NCBI GenBank assembly: GCA_903834785.1
Contig: CAILKP010000060.1
Coordinates: 23,270 to 87,269, forward strand
Length of the DNA: 64,000 nucleotides
From: an uncultured bacterium
GTDB taxonomy: Bacteria; Planctomycetota; Phycisphaerae; Phycisphaerales; UBA1924
Reading direction: 5' to 3'
Shown: one piece after another, positions 17,679-27,078 of the stretch
How the letters are laid out: every line of letters starts with the position of its first letter
How positions within the stretch are numbered: the stretch's first letter is position 1
Position numbers and translations under genes: made by a program
The notes under the pieces: model-generated
What the model was told of the DNA's origin: nothing
The model's input: the letters and a program-made list of their open reading frames with translations, nothing else
Database searches by the model: none

Positions 17679-18827
17679 ATGAAGTCCCTTGCCATTGTCG
17701 CCCTCCTCGCCGCTGCGGCGGCACCCGTCGCCGCCCAGGTCACCTCCATCAACTTCCTGGCCGAGCGGACCCTCGCCACCGGCCTGCAGTACGGCGGGAC
17801 CACCACCGGCGGCATCTCCGGCCTGGCGTACGACGCGTCGACCGGTCGCTACGTCGGCCTCTCCGACGACCGTTCGCAGCTCAACCCGGCGCGGTTCTAC
17901 GACCTGGACATCAGCTACGCGGCTGGCTCACTGAACGTCGGCTTCTCCGGCGTCACCACCCTGCGCCGCGCTGACGGCATCGCGTACCCCACCCTCTCGC
18001 TCGATCCCGAGGGCATCGCCCTGGCCAACGGTAACCGCATCGTGGTCACCAGCGAGGGTGACACCGCCAACGGCATCGCCCCGTTCATCAGCACCTACGA
18101 CCGCACCTCCGGCCAGCTCGTCTCGAGCTTCAACGTTGCTAACCGGTACATCCCCGATGGCACGACGCCTGCCACGCAGACTCGCGGCGTGCGCAATAAC
18201 CTGGCCTTCGAGTCGATGACCCGCACCCCCGATGCCAGCAGCTACTTCTCCGCTACGGAGAACGCCCTGGCCCAGGACGGTCCCACCGCCACCCCGACCA
18301 ACGGCACCAACAACCGCATTATGCGGTTTGATGCTGCAGGCAACCGCACCGGCGAGTTCGTGTACGTCGCCGACCCGGTCGTGGCGGCCCCGATCCCGTC
18401 CAACCAGTTCTTCACCAGCGGTCTGGTGGAGATGCTCGCCCTGGATAACAACCACCTGATCGTCATGGAGCGTTCGTTCTCCATCGGTGTGGGCTTCGCC
18501 GTCAAGCTCTACGAGGTCACCCTCGATGGCGCGACCGACGTCACCAGCATCGACTCGGTGGCCAACCTCAGCGGCATCACGACCGTGTCCAAGCGGCTCA
18601 TTCTCGATCTGGGCACCCTCGGCCTGACGCTCGACAACCTCGAGGCCCTCGCCCTTGGCCCCACCCTTCCCTCCGGCGGTCAGCTGCTGATCATCGCCAG
18701 CGACAACAACTTCTCGTCGGCTCAGGTCCAGCAGTTCCTCGCCTTCGATCTGGCCACGGTTCCCACCCCCGGCGCTGCCGGGCTGCTCGCGCTGGGCGGC
18801 CTGGTTGCCACCCGCCGCCGCCGCTAA
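17679..18827 (+). CDS. Exported esterase-like/phytase-like beta-propeller protein with PEP-CTERM-like tail
   Basis: 382 residues from the ATG after CCAGGAG. Signal peptide 1-19 (cut at VAA-Q). The body has the strand pattern and Asp/Glu metal sites of the esterase-like activity of phytase family: GISGLAYDASTGRYVGLSDD, then LSLDPEGIAL and NNLAFESMTRTPD. The last 22 residues form a sorting-type tail: VPTPGAAGLLALGGLVA followed by four or more basic residues. Such tails direct surface anchoring in Planctomycetota and other bacteria. A strong terminator follows. Confidence 0.85.
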   Translation: MKSLAIVALLAAAAAPVAAQVTSINFLAERTLATGLQYGGTTTGGISGLAYDASTGRYVGLSDDRSQLNPARFYDLDISYAAGSLNVGFSGVTTLRRADGIAYPTLSLDPEGIALANGNRIVVTSEGDTANGIAPFISTYDRTSGQLVSSFNVANRYIPDGTTPATQTRGVRNNLAFESMTRTPDASSYFSATENALAQDGPTATPTNGTNNRIMRFDAAGNRTGEFVYVADPVVAAPIPSNQFFTSGLVEMLALDNNHLIVMERSFSIGVGFAVKLYEVTLDGATDVTSIDSVANLSGITTVSKRLILDLGTLGLTLDNLEALALGPTLPSGGQLLIIASDNNFSSAQVQQFLAFDLATVPTPGAAGLLALGGLVATRRRR

Positions 18828-19175
18828 TGAGGGCTTAGCCCCGCACCGCGGCCGGAGTAGAACGTTCCGCCGAGGTTGCAGCCTCAACTCCACACCGCCG
18901 CCTGATCTGTTCCGAATCAGGCCCGGATCAACGCTCACACCCCGCGGCTGCAAACCCGCGGGGTGTGGTCGTTTTGTCCGGTTGGCACCGCCCGTGAGGC
19001 GGTGCAGGGCCCTGATAACTCACGACCCGCGGTAACTCCTGCGCTTTCCCCGATCAGCCGGTGCAGCCCGTCCGTATATCTGTCGAAGACAACCAGTGTC
19101 CGCGCCCACAGATGTGCCACGGATAGGCAGGCGGCGGCACGGCCCGATGATCGGCGGAGCAGCGAGGACCGCACC
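18828..19175. other. 348-base intergenic region
   Basis: It holds the terminator of the phytase-like gene and the upstream region of the DUF444 gene. No other gene or RNA was recognised; the DUF444 frame is open upstream, but the ribosome site fits ATG 19176. Confidence 0.4.
18936..18977 (+). terminator. Strong terminator after the phytase-like exported protein gene
   Basis: A 12-bp perfect stem, CACACCCCGCGG with CCGCGGGGTGTG (18956-18967), is followed by GTCGTTTTGT. Confidence 0.82.
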
Positions 19176-20300
19176 ATGATCAACAAAATCGAGCAGGACC
19201 ACGGCCGGTTCAAACAGATCGTGCGAGGCAAGATCCGCAAGGACCTGCGGAAGTTCATCGCCAAGAACGACATGATCGGCAAGGAGGGCGAGCGGTTCGT
19301 CTCCATCCCGATCCACGATATCGACCTGCCGACCTTCCGCTACGGCGACAACTCCGGCGGGCTGGGCACCGGCGAAGGCGAGGAGGGCGAGGGTGTCGGC
19401 AAGGGGCAGGGCGGGGAGAAGGAAGGCCGGCATCTGCTCGAAGTCGACATCTCGCTGGAGGAACTCGCCGACATGCTTGGTGAGGACCTGCAGCTGCCGC
19501 GAATCGAGCCAAAGGGCCATCACACGATCACCACGACCAAGGACAAGTACAACGGTGTGCGGCCGATCGGCCCCGCCGCCTTGCGGCATTTCAAGCGGAC
19601 GTATCGCGAGGCGCTCCGCCGCCAGCTGACCATCGGCACGTATGACCCCGAGAACCCGGTCATCATCCCCATCAAGCGCGACCTGCGGTTCCGCTCCTGG
19701 ACGGAGGTTCGCAAGCCCCAGTCCAACGCCGCGATCATCTACATGATGGACGTCTCGGGTTCCATGGGGCAGGAGCAAAAGCAGCTCGTTCGCCAGCAGG
19801 CCTTCTGGATCGACGCGTGGCTGAAACGCAACTACCAGGGCGTTGAATCCCGCTATATCGTGCACGATGTCACCGCGCGGGAGGTAGACCGCGCCGCGTT
19901 CTTCTCCATGAAGGAAGACGGCGGAACGCGGATCAGTTCGGCGCTGGAGGCGGCCCGCGACATGATCGATGAGCACTACGACCCGGAGGTATGGAACACC
20001 TACCTGTTCCACTTCTCCGATGGTGACAACTCATCCGATGCCGACAACAAGCTGTGCGTGAACATGCTCAAGCAGACGATCCTGCCCCGCATCAACATGT
20101 TCGGCTACACCCAGGTCAAGTCCGCCTACGGCTCCGGCCAGTTCTATCCGGTGCTGCGTGAGGAGTTCGGCGAGCCCGGTCGCACGCCGCCCGCTGCGGG
20201 CGTGGCCCCCGCTCTGGCCGAGAAGGTCGCACTGGCCAAAGTTGGCGAGCGGTCCGACATCTACGAATCGCTGCGATCGCTATTCAAGGCCGGCCGCTGA
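19176..20300 (+). CDS. DUF444 (YeaH/YhbH family) VWA-like protein
   Basis: 374 residues from the ATG after GCGAGGA. The N-terminal part has the family start (KIEQDHGRFKQIVRGKIRKD) and a Gly/Glu-rich loop (about 58-80). The C-terminal half is a von Willebrand A-like domain with the metal-adhesion motif YMMDVSGSMG, then TRISSALEAARDM. In many bacteria this gene sits between prkA and spoVR, linked to stress and starvation responses, but neither is adjacent here. Cytoplasmic. Confidence 0.9.
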   Translation: MINKIEQDHGRFKQIVRGKIRKDLRKFIAKNDMIGKEGERFVSIPIHDIDLPTFRYGDNSGGLGTGEGEEGEGVGKGQGGEKEGRHLLEVDISLEELADMLGEDLQLPRIEPKGHHTITTTKDKYNGVRPIGPAALRHFKRTYREALRRQLTIGTYDPENPVIIPIKRDLRFRSWTEVRKPQSNAAIIYMMDVSGSMGQEQKQLVRQQAFWIDAWLKRNYQGVESRYIVHDVTAREVDRAAFFSMKEDGGTRISSALEAARDMIDEHYDPEVWNTYLFHFSDGDNSSDADNKLCVNMLKQTILPRINMFGYTQVKSAYGSGQFYPVLREEFGEPGRTPPAAGVAPALAEKVALAKVGERSDIYESLRSLFKAGR

Positions 20301-20403
20301 GAACACGGGCTCTTCGGTCGGGTCGCACCTGGGGCCGGCTGGTCTACCCCGAATCCGGGTGCCAGTCGGTCGCCGCCGCGTCATCGCCGCGCCGTAAGGC
20401 ATC

Positions 20404-20409
20404 TATCCT
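20404..20409 (+). promoter_or_regulatory. Candidate -10 hexamer of a leaderless start (3-HAO gene)
   Basis: TATCCT, 6 bases before the ATG at 20416, with no ribosome site between. Confidence 0.5.
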
Positions 20410-20415
20410 GCGGCC

Positions 20416-21102
20416 ATGGCCACCACCAAACGCCGCTCGTCTTCATCCTCGCCCGCCAGGAAAGCCGCCAAAGCCGCCGGCCCGTCCAAGCTGCCCAAGG
20501 GCTCGCGGGCACTGACGTCCGGCTCGGACATTGACATGGTGCATCTGGACACCTGGATCAAGCAGAACCAGAAGAACCTGCTGCCGCCGGTCAGCAACAA
20601 GCAACTGTTCGGCCACTCCAAGGATGCGGTGGTGTTCGTCTCCGGCGGGCCCAACACCCGCAACGACTACCACGTCAACCCGACCGAGGAACTGTTCTAT
20701 CAGATCAAGGGTGACATCGCCGTCCGCGTCCGCCCGCTCGACGGCAGTGCACCGCACGAGGTGATCATCAAGGAAGGCGACTTGTACCTGCTGCCCCGCT
20801 GGCTGCCGCACCGCCCGCAGCGCCCGGCCGGCACGCTCGGCCTGATCGTCGAGTTCCCCCGGCCCAAGGGCCAGCTCGACGGCCTGCGCTGGTACTGCCC
20901 CAAGTGCGATGATCTGGTCTGCGAGATCAACTGGCGGCTCAAGAAGATCGATGAGGATCTCAAGAAGATCATGCACGGCTTCTGGGGCGGCTCCGAGTCG
21001 GCACGCACCTGCCGGTCCTGCGGCTATGTGATCCAGAAGGCCGGCGCCATCGAGCTCAGCGGCGGCAAGGTGCAGGCGGCACGCAAGAAGTCCAAGCGCT
21101 GA
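20416..21102 (+). CDS. nbaC: 3-hydroxyanthranilate 3,4-dioxygenase
   Basis: 228 residues. After a basic, Ser-rich extension (about 1-35) comes the cupin with the catalytic set RNDYHVNPTEE (Arg82, His86, Glu92) and LPRWLPHRPQR supplying the third iron ligand, His132. A rubredoxin-like C-terminal iron site has CPKC (161-164) and CRSC (199-202), as in bacterial enzymes. It opens the ring of 3-hydroxyanthranilate to ACMS. The next gene encodes the decarboxylase of that product, so the pair acts in sequence. The N-terminal extension is unusual. Confidence 0.92.
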   Translation: MATTKRRSSSSSPARKAAKAAGPSKLPKGSRALTSGSDIDMVHLDTWIKQNQKNLLPPVSNKQLFGHSKDAVVFVSGGPNTRNDYHVNPTEELFYQIKGDIAVRVRPLDGSAPHEVIIKEGDLYLLPRWLPHRPQRPAGTLGLIVEFPRPKGQLDGLRWYCPKCDDLVCEINWRLKKIDEDLKKIMHGFWGGSESARTCRSCGYVIQKAGAIELSGGKVQAARKKSKR

Positions 21103-21117
21103 TTGTCCTCGCACGCC

Positions 21118-22173
21118 ATGATCGACCTGCACACCCACATCCTGCCCGAACGCTGGCCCAGTTGGACGGCTCGCAGCGGCTACGCGGGCTGGATCGAACT
21201 GGCCCACCACAAGCCCGGCTGCGCCAGGATGCAGGCGAGCACCAGCATCGACGGCTTCACCCCGCCGAAGTTCTTCCGCGAGATCAGCGCGAACTGCTGG
21301 GACCCCGCCGTCCGCCTTGCCGAGATGGACGGATTTGGCCTGCGGGCTCAGGTGCTCTCGACCGTCCCGGTCATGTTCAGCACGTGGGCCAAGCCAGCCG
21401 ATGCGCTGGACCTGCACCGTCTGCTCAACGACCACATCGCCGAGATCTGCCGCCGCCATCCGGGGCGGTTCTACGGCCTGGGCTGCGTGCCGATGCACGA
21501 GCCGGAGCTGGCCTGCCGTGAGCTGGACCGCTGCATGGGTGAGCTCGGCATGCGGGGGATTCAGATCGGTACGCACATCGGCGGCCTGAACCTCGACGAG
21601 CCCGGCCCGCGGCGGGTGCTGGCCCACGCTGCCAGCGTGAACGCTGCGGTCTTCGTGCACCCGTGGGACATGATCGGCTCGGCCGGTCCGGACGCCCGAC
21701 GCATGGCCCGCTACTGGATGCCCTGGCTCGTCGGCATGCCCACCGAGACGACGATCGCCATCATGTCGCTGCTGTTCGGCGGCGTGCTTGATGAGTCCCC
21801 ATCGCTGCGGTGCTGCTTCGCCCACGGCGGCGGCAGCTTCCCGGGCACCATCGGTCGCATCCGCCACGGCCTGACAGGCCGGCCGGATCTTTTCCGGCCC
21901 GGAGCCAAGGACCCGCTAGAGTACCTGGCCAAGGTCGGGCCGGGCGGCATCACGCCGGCGCAGTTCTGGGTTGATTCACTCACGCACGATGCTGCCCCGC
22001 TGCGTCAGCTGCTGGCCATGTTCTCACCCAGCCGCGTGTGCCTGGGAACGGATTATCCGTTCCCGCTGGGTGAGCAGACTCCTGGCGAGCTGCTGGCCAG
22101 CATGCCCGAGATCACCGAGCACGCCCGGCACCTCGTGCTCGAAGGTGCCGCCCGTGAGTTCCTGCGGCTCTGA
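21118..22173 (+). CDS. 2-amino-3-carboxymuconate-6-semialdehyde decarboxylase (amidohydrolase fold)
   Basis: 351 residues from ATG 21118; a TTG at 21103 touching the previous stop is an alternative that would couple translation. Metal ligands typical of ACMSD are visible: DLHTHILPE at the N-terminus, VFVHPWDMIG in the middle, CFAHGGGSFP, and CLGTDYPFPLGE near the end. The enzyme decarboxylates ACMS from 3-hydroxyanthranilate cleavage, steering the kynurenine branch toward degradation rather than quinolinate/NAD. It forms an operon with the dioxygenase. Confidence 0.9.
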   Translation: MIDLHTHILPERWPSWTARSGYAGWIELAHHKPGCARMQASTSIDGFTPPKFFREISANCWDPAVRLAEMDGFGLRAQVLSTVPVMFSTWAKPADALDLHRLLNDHIAEICRRHPGRFYGLGCVPMHEPELACRELDRCMGELGMRGIQIGTHIGGLNLDEPGPRRVLAHAASVNAAVFVHPWDMIGSAGPDARRMARYWMPWLVGMPTETTIAIMSLLFGGVLDESPSLRCCFAHGGGSFPGTIGRIRHGLTGRPDLFRPGAKDPLEYLAKVGPGGITPAQFWVDSLTHDAAPLRQLLAMFSPSRVCLGTDYPFPLGEQTPGELLASMPEITEHARHLVLEGAAREFLRL

Positions 22174-22201
22174 TTTCCTCGCAGTGGCGGCAGGTTGCCG
22201 A

Positions 22202-22606
22202 CTAGGGAAGCAGTCGGGCTCGCAGGGCCGCCGATGGAACCCCGCACGTCTCGCTGGTCCCGAACCACCGGTATCGGTTCCGCGCGATGAGGTCGTACGC
22301 CGCATCACGCATGCTCAGCGGGCAGAGCCTGCTGATCCGCGACAGCAACGCCCAGCTCCCTCCAAGCACCTCGAGCATCATCAGTGAGCCGTCGCTGCGC
22401 AGGTGGAGTTTGCCGTCGTGGAGAAAGACCAGTGAGCCGGTGTCCGTCGGCTTGCTTGTGATGCTGAGCGCTCGATAGGTCTCACCTTGCAGTGGCGCAA
22501 AGAAGACACGGCCGTGGCGGTCCAATCGACTGATCAGGCGGACCGAGCGGCTGCAGAAGGCGCACTGACCATCGAAGAACAACGTGGAGTGGTTTTGTGC
22601 CAACAC
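22202..22606 (-). CDS. DCC family thiol-disulfide oxidoreductase-like protein (DUF393)
   Basis: 134 residues from GTG 22606. The defining [12 protein letters not shown] motif lies about 9 residues from this start, the usual distance in the family, while GTG 22633 would add nine hydrophobic residues. TACCCT (22610-22615) lies just upstream and would also suit a TTG at 22603. The rest has the typical R-R-x-G/T-like pattern and ends with an Arg-rich tail. DCC proteins have a thioredoxin-like CxxC, and no substrate is established. Confidence 0.78.
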   Translation of the reverse strand: MLAQNHSTLFFDGQCAFCSRSVRLISRLDRHGRVFFAPLQGETYRALSITSKPTDTGSLVFLHDGKLHLRSDGSLMMLEVLGGSWALLSRISRLCPLSMRDAAYDLIARNRYRWFGTSETCGVPSAALRARLLP

Positions 22607-22793
22607 GAAAGGGTACAGCACAAACGCGCACAATCCGCTGATTCAAACGAGAAAAGTCCGGCTGGGCAGGGTCTGCTCTGCGCTGCGTCCGGCAGTTTGT
22701 CCATATCCGTCCATGGCATCGTTCAACCTGCCGATACTGCGGCTGTCCCCCTGTTGCTGCGGATCACTGTGTACCCCCCTGCGGAGAGCCGGT

Positions 22794-24428
22794 ATGTCAC
22801 TGTCCATTCGAGCTCGGTTGTACTTTGGATTTGCCCTTATGGCGTCCCTGCCGGTTGCTGCCGCCGTGGTGACCTATCTCGGTGTTCAGTCGCTCAACCG
22901 CTCGGCCAATCTCGTTGCCGAAGTGCGCTTCCCGGCGGCACTGGCCGCTGAGGAACTCCGCAGTGACCTTCGTCTGGCCCGCTTTGCCACGCGCGGAATC
23001 ATCCTGCGTATGGGCGAGCCCGAGGAAGTCAAGAAGGCAACCACCCAGCGTGATCAGTCCTGGAAGGCGCTGCAGGAGGACATTGACGATATCAAGGCGA
23101 TCGCCGCCAACTGGACCGAACCGGCCGATCGTGAGCGCCCGCAGATCATGCAGGACGCGTTCGACGGCTTTAAGAAGGCCCAGCTGGAGATCGCCGAACT
23201 GGCCAACACCGGCAAGCGAGCGGAGGCCCTTGCGCTGCTGAGCGGCCAGTCACGCACGCTCGGTGACACGATCGACAAGCAGGTCGCGGAGATCATTCAG
23301 TCGCAGCGGAAGCTGCTCGAGGAAGATCGGGCCAATCTGCAGGCCACCTCGGCCCGGATGAACACCATCGCCATCAGCGCCGCGGCGATCGCCGCGACCC
23401 TGGGCGGGTTCATCGCCGCCGTCATCGGCCGCAGCATCCTTGGCCCGCTGTCCAAGCTCGAGAGCCGCCTGAAGGACATCGCCCAGGGCCAAGGTGACCT
23501 GACCGTGCAGCTCGAAGTCTCTTCGGAGGATGAACTCGGCCGCGTCGCGCGGTTCTTCAACGAGTTTGTGGCCAAGATTCGCGGCGTGATCCAGCAGACC
23601 TCCGCGACGACCAAGAACGTCGCCGCCGCTGCGACGCAGGTCGCCGCCAGCAGCGAGGAACTCGCCACCACCGTCCGGAATCAGGAGCAGGCCGCCCGTC
23701 AGGTCGCTTCCGCCGTGACCGAGCTCTCCGCGAGCGTGACGGAGGTTGCCACCAAGAGTGCCGAGGCGAGCAACGCGTCGCAGCAGTCAATGCATCAGGC
23801 CAGCACCGGCGCCGATCTGGTGGACCAGACCGTCACCCAGCTCGGCCAGATCAACGAGCGGTTCAACGAGGTCGCCGGCGTCGTCGCGACGCTCGAGCGT
23901 CAAGGTGACGAAGTCGGACGCGTGGTCCAGGTGATCCAGGAGATCGCCGACCAGACCAACCTGCTGGCCCTCAACGCCGCTATCGAGGCCGCCCGCGCCG
24001 GCGAGCACGGCCGCGGCTTCGCAGTCGTTGCCGATGAGGTCCGCAAGCTGGCCGAGCGCACGACCCAGGCGACCGGCGAGGTCGGCAAGACGATCTCCGG
24101 CATGCGTGGCGGGACCCAGCAGGCGGCCGATGCCATGAAGACCGGCCGCGAGACCGTCGAGCAGGGTCGCAAGATGGGTACCGGCACCGGCGAGGCTGTT
24201 CGCGCCATCGTCACCGCCCAGCGCTCAGCCGAACAGATGGCACTTTCCATCGCCGCGGCGACCAAGCAGCAGTCCACCGCGACGGAAGAAATCTCCCGGA
24301 CGATCGAGGAGATGACCAGCTCGAACACCCAGTCCGCCAGTGCGGCCGATCAGGCCGCGCGGGCCGCCGGCAGCCTCTCCAAGGAAGCCGAGACCCTCAA
24401 GCGGCTCATGGGCCAGTTCAGGGTCTGA
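22794..24428 (+). CDS. Methyl-accepting chemotaxis protein
   Basis: 544 residues from the ATG after GCGGAGAG. Membrane segment 1 is at about 9-30; a periplasmic helical sensor domain (about 31-185, four-helix-bundle type) is followed by segment 2 (about 187-208) and a HAMP domain. The signalling domain contains the invariant hairpin tip [19 protein letters not shown] beginning at residue 383 and [17 protein letters not shown] after it. It should signal to CheA through CheW, but no che gene is near, so it is an orphan receptor here. The ligand is unknown. Confidence 0.92.
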   Translation: MSLSIRARLYFGFALMASLPVAAAVVTYLGVQSLNRSANLVAEVRFPAALAAEELRSDLRLARFATRGIILRMGEPEEVKKATTQRDQSWKALQEDIDDIKAIAANWTEPADRERPQIMQDAFDGFKKAQLEIAELANTGKRAEALALLSGQSRTLGDTIDKQVAEIIQSQRKLLEEDRANLQATSARMNTIAISAAAIAATLGGFIAAVIGRSILGPLSKLESRLKDIAQGQGDLTVQLEVSSEDELGRVARFFNEFVAKIRGVIQQTSATTKNVAAAATQVAASSEELATTVRNQEQAARQVASAVTELSASVTEVATKSAEASNASQQSMHQASTGADLVDQTVTQLGQINERFNEVAGVVATLERQGDEVGRVVQVIQEIADQTNLLALNAAIEAARAGEHGRGFAVVADEVRKLAERTTQATGEVGKTISGMRGGTQQAADAMKTGRETVEQGRKMGTGTGEAVRAIVTAQRSAEQMALSIAAATKQQSTATEEISRTIEEMTSSNTQSASAADQAARAAGSLSKEAETLKRLMGQFRV

Positions 24429-24470
24429 TCCTCGTCAGGGCTCCCAGCTCGCCAGGTGCATCGCGGAATC

Positions 24471-24881
24471 TCACCCTTCGACGGTGATTTCCACTGGCAT
24501 ATTGCCCCGTGTTGCGGCGGAGTACGGGCACACCTGATGCGCCGCGTGCGCCAGCGCGGTGGCGACCTCGGTGGTCACCCCGCCCAGGCGGACGACCAGC
24601 TTGGTCGCCAGCGCGAAGCCGCCGGCGGCGGTGGTTCCCAGTGAGACGTGCGCGGTGATGCGGATGCTGCTGAGCTCGAGCTGTTTTTGACGAGCGACAA
24701 AGTCCACAGCGCTGCCGAAGCAGGCGGAGTAGCCGCACGCAAACAGCTGCTCAGGGTTGGTCTTGCCGCCGCCTGTTCCCGGTGTTGAAAGCTCGTGCCG
24801 AACCAGCCCGTCACTCGTTGAAACCGTGCCGCTGCGCGCGCCGGTGGAAGTTGCGGTGGCCGTGTACAAAAGCTTTTCCAT
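24471..24881 (-). CDS. ohr: Organic hydroperoxide resistance protein (Ohr, OsmC superfamily)
   Basis: 136 residues from the ATG after AGGAAT. The two redox cysteines are present: Cys54 in ACGYSACFGSAV and Cys118 in HQVCPYSAATRGN. The N-terminal LYTATATSTGARSG pattern is the Ohr type. Ohr reduces organic and lipid hydroperoxides using lipoylated thiols. A third Cys at 49 near the active site is not universal. No OhrR-type MarR regulator is adjacent. Confidence 0.93.
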   Translation of the reverse strand: MEKLLYTATATSTGARSGTVSTSDGLVRHELSTPGTGGGKTNPEQLFACGYSACFGSAVDFVARQKQLELSSIRITAHVSLGTTAAGGFALATKLVVRLGGVTTEVATALAHAAHQVCPYSAATRGNMPVEITVEG

Positions 24882-25184
24882 GATGTGATTCCTAGCTCGC
24901 TGAAGAATGCACACCGACCGTGGTTCCCTGTTATGTCACCTCGCAGAGGGACTGCGGGAAACACCGAGTCCGACGGGCGCGTGGTCGGCATGGGAGCGGA
25001 GATGTGGTGCCGCGTAACGAATCGGCTGCGAGACCTGACAATGGAAAAGGCTACACCAAGTTTGCCCGATCGTCGAGAAATATTGTCAGCTCGCGGTTCA
25101 GTGTTTCCGGGTACGAACTTACCCAGACTACCTCAGCCAAGTCGGGATACTCGAGTGGCACAACGCGTTGAAGTGTAAGTGTTA
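24882..25184. other. 303-base intergenic region of lower G+C
   Basis: It holds the ohr upstream region and the end of the DUF3592 transcript. A minus-strand frame reading PLEYPDLAEVVWVSSYPETL looks slightly protein-like but has no credible start. No RNA was recognised. Confidence 0.3.
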
Positions 25185-25820
25185 TCACTGATATCGGTGG
25201 GGCTGACGTCCAGTTCCCGCATGCCTGTCGCGCTGTGCCGGCGGGCTCCATTGGCCACTCTCCTTCATCGCCTTGTGCCGCTCGAAGGCCTGCACGTCAT
25301 GCCACACCCACGCGCCGAAGCCGACGACCGCCAGCGTGCTCAGGGCGAACGGGATCGTCCCGAAGAGGTGGCCGTTGCCACGAAGCCTGGAGCTTTCCCG
25401 GGTGCCGGGGATGAACTCCACTTCGACTGATGTCCCGTTGTTGCCGGCGATGGAGGCATTTTCGTGGCCGGGCGCGATCGGCACGAACTCCGTCTGGTGC
25501 GCATCGTGCCAGTCGGGTGAAACTCGGTCGCTCTCGGCCCGCACCGTGCCGTCGGTGTCCTTGAACGCGTACTTGACGCTCACAAAGACTTCTCGTCTGC
25601 CGCGGCGGCCTGCGGGCATGTCCAGCAAAGTGCCCAGCGAGCCCGCTCCTTCCATCAGCACGGCGGAGGTGGTCTTGCCGAAGACCAGGTAACGCGCCTC
25701 GTTGTACGAGTAGTAGCCGGAAACCAGGAACACCAGCAGTGCACCGATGAACAGGTACATCTTGGCGGCCTGCACGTACGAAATCCCATGACCATACCAG
25801 GAACCAAAGTGCATCAGCAT
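25185..25820 (-). CDS. DUF3592-type two-helix membrane protein
   Basis: 211 residues from ATG 25820 (or 25814). It has the DUF3592 layout: one membrane segment near the N-terminus (about 20-42), an extracytoplasmic beta domain (about 50-155, with VFVSVKYAFKDTDGTV and VEVEFIPGTRESSRL) and a second membrane segment (about 162-182). The function of the family is unknown. The minus-strand frame continues upstream through the divergent gene, but TATACT 7 bases before 25820 supports this start. Confidence 0.78.
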   Translation of the reverse strand: MLMHFGSWYGHGISYVQAAKMYLFIGALLVFLVSGYYSYNEARYLVFGKTTSAVLMEGAGSLGTLLDMPAGRRGRREVFVSVKYAFKDTDGTVRAESDRVSPDWHDAHQTEFVPIAPGHENASIAGNNGTSVEVEFIPGTRESSRLRGNGHLFGTIPFALSTLAVVGFGAWVWHDVQAFERHKAMKESGQWSPPAQRDRHAGTGRQPHRYQ

Positions 25821-25827
25821 GCCATCG

Positions 25828-25833
25828 AGTATA
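25828..25833 (-). promoter_or_regulatory. Candidate -10 hexamer of a leaderless start (DUF3592 gene)
   Basis: TATACT on the minus strand, 7 bases before ATG 25820. On the other strand GATAAT at 25897-25902 sits 5 bases before the divergent ATG 25908, so the 87-base gap may hold back-to-back leaderless promoters. Confidence 0.5.
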
Positions 25834-25907
25834 CCAGAAATCGCCCGAAGCTTGCTTCGCAAGGGCACTGACTGTGCGTCCGGGGCTCGGCGATCCGATA
25901 ATGGGGT

Positions 25908-26969
25908 ATGCAAACCGGGCTCCTGACAGTCTTGCTGGCGATGGCCGTGAACAGTCCCGGGGCTGCCGGTCTGGATGCACCCGCCGGGAGCGGGGAGGTC
26001 CCAACCTCGCCACCAGCCCAGCCCGTAGCCCGGCCGCATACGCCTGCCCCGCCGCCGGCGGCCAAACCCGCCCCGGCTGAGAGCGAGGTCACCCGTGCCG
26101 CTCGGTTGCAGACCATTCTCGCCCGCAGCGGATTCTCGCCCGGCCTGATCGACGGCAAGCCCGGCCGCAAGACCAAGATCGCCATCGAGCACTTTCAGAC
26201 TGCCAAGGGGTTGACAGTCTCCGGGACTGCCGATGAGCCGACCATGGAGGCCCTCAAGGCGGCCTCCGGGCTGGAGACTGCCGCCGGAGGCGTGTGGACC
26301 CGCAAGTACAAGGTCACCGCCGCGGACCTGGCCCTGCTCACAGGCCCGGTCCCCACGGACTGGAACGAGCGTGCCCTGCTCGAGCGTTCCGGCTACGCCG
26401 ATCTGCAGGAGTTGCTTGCCGAGCGGGGCTGGTGCTCAGCCGACTTCGTGGCCTCGCTGAACCCCGGCGTTGAGTTTGCAGGCCTGACTGCCGGCGACGA
26501 GGTCACCCTCCCGGATGTGCCCGACGCCTGGAACCCCAAGGCCAAGGCCCTGCCCAAACTGGCCCGGCTGGAGGTGAACCTGGCGGAGAAACTGGTCCAG
26601 GGCTTCGATGAGGCCGGAACACAGGTGCTGCTGCTGCATTGCTCAATCGCCAAGGCGCAGGAGAAACGGCCGGTCGGTGAACTCAAGGTCAAGGTGGTGG
26701 CCACCGATCCGGAGTACACGTTCGACCCCAAAGACTGGCCGGAGGTTGACAACGTGACCAGCAAGCTCCGCATTGCCCCCGGCCCGCGCAACCCGGTTGG
26801 CTCCGCGTGGATCGGCCTGGACAAGCTCGGCTACGGCATGCACGGCACCGTCCGCCCGCAGGACATCGGCAAGACCGGCAGCCACGGCTGCTTCCGTCTG
26901 GCCAACTGGGACGCGCTGCGGCTGGCCCGGGCGGTGAAAATCGGAATGGTTGTTGAGGTCAAGGAGTAG
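25908..26969 (+). CDS. L,D-transpeptidase (YkuD) with peptidoglycan-binding domain
   Basis: 353 residues. A short signal peptide (about 1-20) and a Pro/Ala linker (about 25-60) precede a PG_binding_1 domain (about 65-120; LARSGFSPGLIDGKPGRKTK). The C-terminal YkuD catalytic domain has HGTVRPQDIGKTGSHGCFRL with catalytic Cys328. These enzymes form 3-3 crosslinks or attach proteins to peptidoglycan in the periplasm. Its presence indicates a peptidoglycan wall. A GATAAT hexamer sits 5 bases before the ATG. Confidence 0.9.
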   Translation: MQTGLLTVLLAMAVNSPGAAGLDAPAGSGEVPTSPPAQPVARPHTPAPPPAAKPAPAESEVTRAARLQTILARSGFSPGLIDGKPGRKTKIAIEHFQTAKGLTVSGTADEPTMEALKAASGLETAAGGVWTRKYKVTAADLALLTGPVPTDWNERALLERSGYADLQELLAERGWCSADFVASLNPGVEFAGLTAGDEVTLPDVPDAWNPKAKALPKLARLEVNLAEKLVQGFDEAGTQVLLLHCSIAKAQEKRPVGELKVKVVATDPEYTFDPKDWPEVDNVTSKLRIAPGPRNPVGSAWIGLDKLGYGMHGTVRPQDIGKTGSHGCFRLANWDALRLARAVKIGMVVEVKE

Positions 26970-27000
26970 CGGGAGCAGCAAATTACCGCTGAGAAACGAC

Positions 27001-27037
27001 AACCGCCCGCGGAGCATGCTCCGCGGGCGGTTGATTT
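27001..27037. terminator. Bidirectional hairpin between the L,D-transpeptidase gene and icd
   Basis: A perfect 32-base palindrome (16 bp arms, centre GCATGC) at 27001-27032, followed by GATTTGAA. It lies between two convergent genes. Confidence 0.78.
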
Positions 27038-27078
27038 GAAACGGTTCATGCCGCCCGTTGACCGGGCTGCTGGTTACC

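Noticed and set aside
25051..25251. A minus-strand frame with a protein-like stretch (PLEYPDLAEVVWVSSYPETL)
   Set aside because: It overlaps the end of the DUF3592 gene and has no credible start; it may be a gene remnant, but one stretch is not enough evidence.
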